A DNA stretch of 11,517 bases from Candidatus Margulisiibacteriota bacterium (GTDB lineage Bacteria > Margulisbacteria > Termititenacia > Termititenacales > Termititenacaceae). The number at the start of each line of letters is the position of its first letter. Within the stretch, counting starts at the first letter, position 1. The stretch covers positions 1-11,517 of the forward strand of contig JAIRZV010000125.1 of NCBI GenBank assembly GCA_031267055.1, in the 5' to 3' direction. Positions 7,660 to 11,517 of this stretch are shown one piece after another. A program made the position numbers and the translations under genes. The notes below the pieces were generated by a model, which was not told where the DNA came from, did no database searches, and saw nothing but the letters and a program-made list of their open reading frames with translations.

Positions 7660-8724
7660 ATGAAAATCGCGGTGGGTTTAAGCGGCGGCGTGGATTCAGC
7701 GGTGGCGGCATTGCTGTTAAAGCAGTCCGGACACGAGGTCAGCGGCCTGACCATGTCGATCTGGCAAAACAAACCGGAATACAAAGCCTGCGCAGGAGAC
7801 GCTTGTTTCGGCCCCGACGAAAAAGAAGACATCACGCTCGCACAAAAAATCGCGGATGTTTTGCAAATACCATATCATGTGCTGGACTGCGCCGCGCAGT
7901 ATCAGAAAATCGTGCTGGATTATTTTAAACAAGAATATTTATCTGGCCGCACGCCCAATCCCTGCGTGTTCTGCAACAGTCAGGTAAAATTCGGCGTCCT
8001 GCTTGAGCTGGCCAGACAGAGCGGCGTAGAATTCGCTAAATTTGCGACAGGGCATTATGCCAATATCGCGGAAGTAAACGGCCGATTTGTACTCAAGAAA
8101 GCTGTGGATAAAAATAAAGACCAAACTTATTTTTTGTACCGGCTGAAACAGGAGCAATTGGCGCAAATAATTTTTCCGCTGGGCGGATTGACCAAGGCGG
8201 AAGTGCGGGAAATCGCGCGGAAAAATAATTTGCCGGTCAGCGACAAGCCAGACAGTCAGGATTTTTACAGCGGCGACTACAATGATCTGCTCGGTGCGGC
8301 GGACAAATCCGGTAATATCGTGGACACGCAAGGCCAAATACTCGGCGCGCACAACGGCTACTGGCATTTCACTATCGGCCAACGTAAAGGACTTGGCATC
8401 GCGGCCGAGCGGCCTTTGTACGTGCTGGATTTTAACGTGCCCCAAAACGAAGTGATCGTCGGCTATGCGGAGGAAACGTTTAGCTCCGGACTTATCGCCG
8501 GAGATTTGAACTGGCTTATCGCGGAAAAACCGGAGAGAATGTCCGCGCAGATCAAAATTCGCTCGGCTCAGCAGGAGTTTCCGGCGGAGATAATTCCGCG
8601 CGCTGACAATACTATAGAAGCGCGTTTCACCAAACCGCAAAAAGCCGTGACGCGCGGACAGTCAGTCGTGGTGTACGACGGCGAATATGTCCTCGGCGGC
8701 GGGATTATCGAGGAGGCTATTTAG
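7660..8724 (+). CDS. mnmA: tRNA-uridine 2-sulfurtransferase (2-thiouridylase), variant
   Basis: MnmA adenylates U34 of Glu, Gln and Lys tRNAs and installs sulfur at C2. The ATG at 7660 gives 354 residues starting MKIAVGLSGGVDS; a TTG two codons upstream is possible but less likely, and neither has a clear ribosome-binding site. The PP-loop SGGVDS is at 8-13, the nucleophile-region cysteines are C102 and C105 in NPCVFCNSQVKF, then FATGHYA (128-134), KDQTYFLY (153-160) and IGQRKGLGI. The second catalytic cysteine, normally in DSxxICFI or SQEICFV, is missing: the segment reads DSQDFYSGDY (198-207) and is about three residues shorter. An extra CAGDACFG loop lies at 44-51. The enzyme therefore belongs to a variant branch, and its sulfur donor is uncertain. 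It is divergent from trpE. Confidence 0.93.
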   Translation: MKIAVGLSGGVDSAVAALLLKQSGHEVSGLTMSIWQNKPEYKACAGDACFGPDEKEDITLAQKIADVLQIPYHVLDCAAQYQKIVLDYFKQEYLSGRTPNPCVFCNSQVKFGVLLELARQSGVEFAKFATGHYANIAEVNGRFVLKKAVDKNKDQTYFLYRLKQEQLAQIIFPLGGLTKAEVREIARKNNLPVSDKPDSQDFYSGDYNDLLGAADKSGNIVDTQGQILGAHNGYWHFTIGQRKGLGIAAERPLYVLDFNVPQNEVIVGYAEETFSSGLIAGDLNWLIAEKPERMSAQIKIRSAQQEFPAEIIPRADNTIEARFTKPQKAVTRGQSVVVYDGEYVLGGGIIEEAI

Positions 8725-8740
8725 CCAATATTACAATGTA

Positions 8741-8769
8741 TTGCATTTGCACATGTTTTGTGATAAAAT
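8741..8769 (+). promoter_or_regulatory. Predicted promoter of the toxin-antitoxin-thiS operon
   Basis: TTGCAT (8741-8746) and TAAAAT (8764-8769) are 17 bp apart, with TG at 8761-8762 giving an extended -10. Two small dyads overlap it and could be the antitoxin operator: CAAT-GT-ATTG (8734-8743) and CACA-N5-TGTG (8750-8762). RelB/DinJ antitoxins repress their own promoters through such sites, but the dyads are short and unproven. Confidence 0.6.
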
Positions 8770-8796
8770 ATTTCTCTTAAAAACTTGGAGGCCAGC

Positions 8797-9072
8797 ATGT
8801 CCAAAACAGCCAGTATGTATTTGCGGATAGATCCCGCCGTGAAGTCTAAAGTAGAAACAATTTATGCGCATTACGGCTTGAGCGTAACCGACGCGGTGAA
8901 TGTTTTTCTGTATCAATCTATCAATGTTGGCGGTATGCCGTTTAATCTCCGTCCGGAAAACGCGCCCAATGAGACCACCTTGCACGCCTTGCACGAGGGA
9001 GACAAAATCCTACGGCGCGGCCAAGGCCGATTTAAAAATGCGGGCAGTTTGTTGCGCAGTTTAAAAAGATAG
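8797..9072 (+). CDS. dinJ: DinJ/RelB-family antitoxin
   Basis: A 91-residue protein from the ATG at 8797, which has a GGAGG 5 nt upstream (8787-8791). A TTG in frame at 8785 overlaps that Shine-Dalgarno site and is rejected. The N-terminus SMYLRIDPAVKSKVETIYA followed by GLSVTDAVNVFLYQSINVGGMPF is the ribbon-helix-helix domain typical of RelB/DinJ, which binds operator DNA as a dimer. The basic C-terminal tail, roughly residues 50-91, is the part expected to wrap and neutralise the toxin. It is followed after 5 bp by a YafQ-like toxin, which confirms the pairing. Autoregulation is expected from the family, with candidate operator dyads over the promoter. Confidence 0.9.
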   Translation: MSKTASMYLRIDPAVKSKVETIYAHYGLSVTDAVNVFLYQSINVGGMPFNLRPENAPNETTLHALHEGDKILRRGQGRFKNAGSLLRSLKR

Positions 9073-9077
9073 ACCTA

Positions 9078-9347
9078 ATGTTATCCGCAGACTACACCAA
9101 GCAGTTTAGGAAAGACTACAAATTAGCTATGAAACGTGGCCTGACTATCGACACGCTGGATGCGGTTATCGGCGCTTTACTGGAGGAGCTGCCTTTGAGC
9201 GCAAAATATCGCGACCACAATCTGACCGGCAATTACAAAAACTACCGCGAGTGTCATATTCAACCGGACTGGTTGTTGATCTATCGGATAGAAAACGGTA
9301 TGCTTGTTCTATATCGCACCGGCAGTCATGCGGATTTATTCAGGTAA
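9078..9347 (+). CDS. yafQ: YafQ-family mRNA interferase toxin
   Basis: An 89-residue RelE-superfamily toxin that cuts mRNA in the ribosomal A site when its antitoxin is lost. YRDHNLTGNYKNYRECHI, then PDWLLIYRI and RTGSHADLF, is the YafQ signature. The residues corresponding to the E. coli YafQ active site are all present with a constant offset of three: H47, H60, D64, H84 and F88. The toxin therefore appears catalytically intact. Translation is probably coupled to the antitoxin, since only 5 bp separate them and no strong ribosome-binding site is visible. thiS starts 3 bp after its stop, so the three genes are likely one transcript. Confidence 0.92.
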   Translation: MLSADYTKQFRKDYKLAMKRGLTIDTLDAVIGALLEELPLSAKYRDHNLTGNYKNYRECHIQPDWLLIYRIENGMLVLYRTGSHADLFR

Positions 9348-9350
9348 TAT

Positions 9351-9548
9351 ATGAACATCACACTCAACGGACAACCAAAAGAAATCTCCACGGCAAACGT
9401 GCAAGACTTGGTCGCCGAATTACAGCTGGACAATATCGCGCTGGTCGCGGAGCATAACGGCGTTATTCTGCGCAAAGAGGAGTGGACTAAAATCCCGCTT
9501 CAGGAAAATGATCAGCTAGAGCTGATCAAATTCTGCGGGGGCGGGTAA
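9351..9548 (+). CDS. thiS: ThiS-family sulfur carrier protein
   Basis: A 65-residue ubiquitin-like (beta-grasp) protein beginning MNITLNGQPKEI and ending LIKFCGGG. The terminal GG is the site that ThiF-type enzymes adenylate and convert to thiocarboxylate, which then gives sulfur to the thiazole of thiamine (via ThiG) or to other acceptors. ALVAEHNGVILRKEEW and the acidic-polar turn ENDQLELI are normal for ThiS. No thiF, thiG or thiH is in the window. Instead the gene follows a toxin by 3 bp and seems to share the toxin-antitoxin promoter. A second, diverged copy of its last 25 codons lies 1590 bp downstream, so its 3' end may have been exchanged. Whether it serves thiamine synthesis or tRNA thiolation cannot be decided here. 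Confidence 0.9.
   Translation: MNITLNGQPKEISTANVQDLVAELQLDNIALVAEHNGVILRKEEWTKIPLQENDQLELIKFCGGG
9471..9548 (+). repeat. Left copy of 78-bp direct repeat (3' end of intact thiS)
   Basis: These 78 bp, the last 25 codons and stop of thiS, align without a gap to 11061-11138, offset exactly 1590 bp, with 64 of 78 identities by hand count. Similarity stops sharply at both edges: the ten bases before each copy match at only three positions, and the sequences after the stop codons differ. Confidence 0.85.
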
Positions 9549-9553
9549 GATAA

Positions 9554-10579
9554 CTAAGCAATTTTCATAACGTAGATTACCGCGTAATATTTCGGCACTA
9601 TGGAAACGGCTGTCTGCGGATCTCCTCCACCGCCGGTAACACTGCCGGAAGGTGTCATGGAAAATGCTATGCGATTATCAGTCCCTGATAAATCAGCCGA
9701 AATATGATTACTTTTCGCATCTGAAGAACTAGAAAAAATTCCTCCTACAGAGGAACCGCCAGATACAATATCTATCCATCCAGTTTCTTTATCGCCGGTA
9801 AATGTATGACTATGACCCGGCAAATTAGCGGCCGCAAGAGTTACACTGTCACTGCCCGCTTCAGTCCCGCCCTCAGCCATGCCGCGCAGAAATAAATTGC
9901 GCAGATTAGGCGTGGTGCCCTGGCCGTCGCATACTTTCCATTTTTCCTTGAATGTAGCACTGGCACTACCGTAATAATAAGTGCTTCTCATCGCTATTAT
10001 AGTCCCCGCCGGCAAAAGAATATCCATTAACGTAGATGTCGCCCACGCCGTCACCGCTCCGATCGTCGGATACTTGGTCTCATCATTCTGGTTAGCGGCC
10101 TCAATCGACGTGGCTTTATTGCTAGTATTTTCTTTTCCGCTAAGGCCGAGTACGGCAAGCGCATTCGCCACTGCTTTTTCCGTGGGTATTTTGTCATCGC
10201 TGGCGCTAGCCATACTGGTCTCCAGAGTTACGGTTTTAGTCAGCGTGCCGAGAGTTCCGACTGCCGTTGTTTTAGTTAAAATATCATTAGCCGTGCCGGC
10301 GGGAATCGCATTCTGCTTGCCGCTCAAACTGGTGTTTATCTCACTCAAGCCAGTGCTTAGCGTAGTACTCAAAGCATCAAGATTTTTTCCGACTAGTTTT
10401 GAGGACGGATAATAGCTGTCGCTGGAAGAGCTAGCAGTCAAAGTCGCCGCGGTATCTGTTGAATATAATTGTTTGTTGGCCACTTTTTCTTTGGTGTTCA
10501 GCGCGGCGGTCATCTTTGCCGCCGAGAGTGGCGCACCTGTTGCGATCCCGTCATAACTGTCTGTGTAATTATTAGCCAT
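9554..10579 (-). CDS. Phage tail-collar / tail-fibre-like protein
   Basis: A 341-residue protein rich in Ser, Thr, Ala and Gly. From about residue 188 it matches the tail collar domain: LLPAGTIIAM, KWKVCDGQGTTPNLRNLFLRG, then NLPGHSHTFTG with an HxH (256-258), and the ending VPKYYAVIYVMKIA, which is the classic tail-fibre C-terminus. The N-terminal half has three related units of the form D-x-(Y/I)-P-(S/T)-x-x-x-(V)-x-x-x-L at about 54-70, 129-144 and 167-184, probably repeated fibre-shaft segments. No signal peptide is seen. No other phage structural genes are near, so it is an orphan or part of a small cassette with the divergent XRE gene. AAGGGGG precedes the ATG by 6 nt. A role in surface binding is inferred, not shown. 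Confidence 0.82.
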   Translation of the reverse strand: MANNYTDSYDGIATGAPLSAAKMTAALNTKEKVANKQLYSTDTAATLTASSSSDSYYPSSKLVGKNLDALSTTLSTGLSEINTSLSGKQNAIPAGTANDILTKTTAVGTLGTLTKTVTLETSMASASDDKIPTEKAVANALAVLGLSGKENTSNKATSIEAANQNDETKYPTIGAVTAWATSTLMDILLPAGTIIAMRSTYYYGSASATFKEKWKVCDGQGTTPNLRNLFLRGMAEGGTEAGSDSVTLAAANLPGHSHTFTGDKETGWIDIVSGGSSVGGIFSSSSDAKSNHISADLSGTDNRIAFSMTPSGSVTGGGGDPQTAVSIVPKYYAVIYVMKIA

Positions 10580-10608
10580 AAAAATACCCCCTTAAATTTG
10601 CTGAAACA

Positions 10609-10636
10609 ATTATAGCACTTCTTTTGTTATAAGCAA
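10609..10636 (-). promoter_or_regulatory. Strong predicted promoter of the tail-collar gene
   Basis: On the minus strand TTGCTT (-35, 10631-10636) and a perfect TATAAT (-10, 10609-10614) are 16 bp apart, and TG before the -10 makes an extended -10. The start site near 10602 gives a leader of about 23 nt, which contains the AAGGGGG ribosome-binding site. One arm of the inverted repeat lies in the spacer. Confidence 0.75.
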
Positions 10637-10653
10637 GGTTTGTCATAACAAAA
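10622..10653. promoter_or_regulatory. Inverted repeat, candidate operator of the XRE regulator
   Basis: TTTTGTTAT (10622-10630) and ATAACAAAA (10645-10653) are perfect 9-bp complements separated by 14 bp. They flank the -35 of the collar gene promoter. On the plus strand the right arm overlaps the spacer of a weaker promoter for the regulator: TTGTCA (10640-10645), 17 bp, GAAAAT (10663-10668). This geometry fits a dimeric helix-turn-helix repressor controlling both divergent genes. Confidence 0.65.
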
Positions 10654-10702
10654 TATCTTCTTGAAAATAGATTTCTAAAATATTAAAAAGGGCGGGTAAA
10701 AC

Positions 10703-11080
10703 ATGGAAAATTCAAACAACATTCAATGGCTCAAAACACATATTGGTAAGCGGCTGAAAAACCTGCGCCGGCAAAAAGGTTTGAGCATGGAAGTTTTGAC
10801 CGGTTTGATCGGCATTGATCTGCCTAATTATCTGTATCTGGAAAAAGGCCTCAAAGGCGCGCCCAAACTGGAAACTCTCTGCAAGCTGGCAGAGTTTTAT
10901 GGTATCCCGATCAATTACTTTTTCCAAGACTATAAATTATCCGGCGCGGCGCGTTTAAAAACCAACGCGGTGGAGAAAAAAATGCTGGCGGTTTTTCGTC
11001 AAATGGGCGCCAGTAATCAGCATTTGTGCGTGCGGTTCCTCAACGGCGTCAGACAGGAAGCGCAAAAAGGACTGGGCTAA
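10703..11080 (+). CDS. XRE-family helix-turn-helix regulator
   Basis: A 125-residue protein. Residues about 14-72 form a Cro/C1-type helix-turn-helix: IGKRLKNLRRQKGLSMEVL, then GIDLPNYLYLEKG as recognition region, and PKLETLCKLAEFYGIPINYFF as the closing helices. The remaining 50 residues are basic and could serve dimerisation, with no recognisable sensor domain. It is divergent from the tail-collar gene, with a 123-bp intergenic region holding an inverted repeat, so it probably represses that gene and itself. Its last codons (QKGLG and stop) are read, in a different frame, from the right-hand copy of the thiS 3' repeat. Its original C-terminus may therefore have been altered by the recombination that created the repeat. 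Confidence 0.88.
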   Translation: MENSNNIQWLKTHIGKRLKNLRRQKGLSMEVLTGLIGIDLPNYLYLEKGLKGAPKLETLCKLAEFYGIPINYFFQDYKLSGAARLKTNAVEKKMLAVFRQMGASNQHLCVRFLNGVRQEAQKGLG

Positions 11081-11138
11081 AATCTCGCTCCAAGAAAATG
11101 ACCAGTTGGAGCTAATCAAGTTTTGCGGGGGCGGCTGA
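11061..11138 (+). pseudogene. thiS 3' fragment (right copy of 78-bp repeat)
   Basis: In the frame beginning at 11061 this encodes RKKDWAKISLQENDQLELI followed by KFCGGG and TGA. That is the last 25 residues of ThiS with four substitutions relative to the copy at 9471-9548. Fourteen bases differ, and most differences are silent third-position changes, so the fragment was once part of a functional thiS related to the intact one. No ThiS sequence precedes it: upstream in this frame is out-of-frame xre sequence with a stop near 10956. It overlaps the last 20 bp of xre. Confidence 0.85.
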
Positions 11139-11170
11139 TTATAGAGAAACTTTTTACAATTTAGTTGCTT

Positions 11171-11517
11171 TTAACCTATACCCGGAAAACCAGGCTCCAG
11201 ACCTAGATTATCCAGAAATTTAGCTATGGCTTCGCTGCGCCTTAACTGCGGAGATTGTAACAAGCGAACCACTTCAAAGTAGGTTTCTCTATCGTTTTTA
11301 GCTAATTCGGTTAATTCACTTGAAAACTGTCTAGCCACAGATTTTGGCGAAGTAAATGGATCCCAATCCCTTACAGATTTATCAACTCTTGCTACTATGT
11401 CGTCAGTTATGCCAGCCGCTTTCCGGTTATACGTCGGTCCAGAATCACTTCCCGCTGGCTTTGCTGCCGGAGCAGGTACTTGGTTGGGGGGGGGGGGGGG
11501 GGCGCCCCCCCCCCCCC
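11171..11517 (-). CDS. Unidentified protein, C-terminal part (5' end outside window)
   Basis: An open frame on the minus strand ends at a TAA (11171-11173) and runs off the right edge. From 11485 to the stop it encodes 104 residues beginning NQVPAPAAKPAGSDSGPTY, a Pro/Ala-rich linker, then a charged, mostly helical stretch including DDIVARVDKSVRDWDPF, RQFSSELTELAKNDR and RRSEAIAKFLDNLGLEP. I do not recognise the family. Codons such as AGA, ATA, TTA and CTA are used more than in the trp genes, hinting at a different origin. Beyond 11485 the frame enters the homopolymer (Pro, then Ala-Gly and Gly codons), which is probably unreliable. Confidence 0.55.
   Translation of the reverse strand, partial: GGGGAPPPPPNQVPAPAAKPAGSDSGPTYNRKAAGITDDIVARVDKSVRDWDPFTSPKSVARQFSSELTELAKNDRETYFEVVRLLQSPQLRRSEAIAKFLDNLGLEPGFPGIG
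11486..11517. repeat. G17-CG-C13 palindromic low-complexity end
   Basis: Seventeen G (11486-11502), C, G, then thirteen C reach the edge of the window. The stretch is its own reverse complement around the CG, as in a foldback. It may be a true long G tract at which assembly turned back on itself, or a sequencing artefact. Confidence 0.8.

Noticed and set aside
7939..8640. 233-codon minus-strand frame opposite mnmA
   Set aside because: Antisense to a clearly coding gene, with no family resemblance and no start signals.
10690..10699. GGGCGGGTAA, also found at the end of thiS (9539-9548), as a possible third repeat boundary
   Set aside because: Only 10 bp match, the flanks do not, and here it lies where a ribosome-binding site for xre is expected.
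9554..11080. Complete prophage
   Set aside because: Only one tail-type gene and one regulator are present; no integrase, capsid, terminase or lysis genes are seen.

Overview
The window carries the left part of a bacterial contig with a complete tryptophan operon on the minus strand, flanked by housekeeping genes and followed on the right by an accessory region. Codon choice is mixed (many GCG, CGC and CTG codons together with long A/T runs) and genes are packed tightly. No gene here fixes the phylum. The divergence of the proteins from model species, the E. coli-like trp fusions without an attenuator, and the MnmA variant suggest a deep-branching or uncultured bacterium; I cannot name it.

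Region by region: 2-352 (+) is the 3' end of a methylenetetrahydrofolate reductase (metF). It runs tail to tail into 364-1113 (-), a GT32-type (DXD) glycosyltransferase. The promoter I infer for that gene has a 12-base homopolymeric C tract exactly between its -35 and -10 hexamers, the layout of a phase-variable promoter. 1317-7566 (-) is trpE-trpGD-trpCF-trpB-trpA, with every junction overlapping, driven from one promoter whose predicted start site lies inside a perfect 20-bp palindrome. There is no room for a leader peptide, so repressor control is likely. Divergent from it is mnmA (7660-8724, +), a tRNA 2-thiouridylase variant without the usual second catalytic cysteine.

From 8797 to 9548 (+) a DinJ/RelB-like antitoxin, an intact YafQ-like toxin and a ThiS-type sulfur carrier form a compact operon behind a good extended -10 promoter. 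Then comes a 1.6-kb cassette: a phage tail-collar/tail-fibre-like gene (9554-10579, -) and a divergent XRE regulator (10703-11080, +), sharing an intergenic region with a strong promoter for the collar gene and a 9-bp inverted repeat likely to be the regulator's operator. The cassette is bracketed by two 78-bp direct copies of the thiS 3' end (9471-9548 and 11061-11138). They are 82% identical with mainly synonymous differences, and the right copy overlaps the end of xre. This looks like recombination into, or replacement of, the thiS 3' end.

The last segment (11171-11517, -) is the 3' part of an unidentified gene that runs off the edge through a 17-base G run and a palindromic G/C foldback that may be an assembly artefact. 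The observations most worth checking are the homopolymer-spacer promoter, the thiS-bracketed tail-fibre/regulator cassette with its operator, and the pairing of a cysteine-poor MnmA with a ThiS-like carrier.
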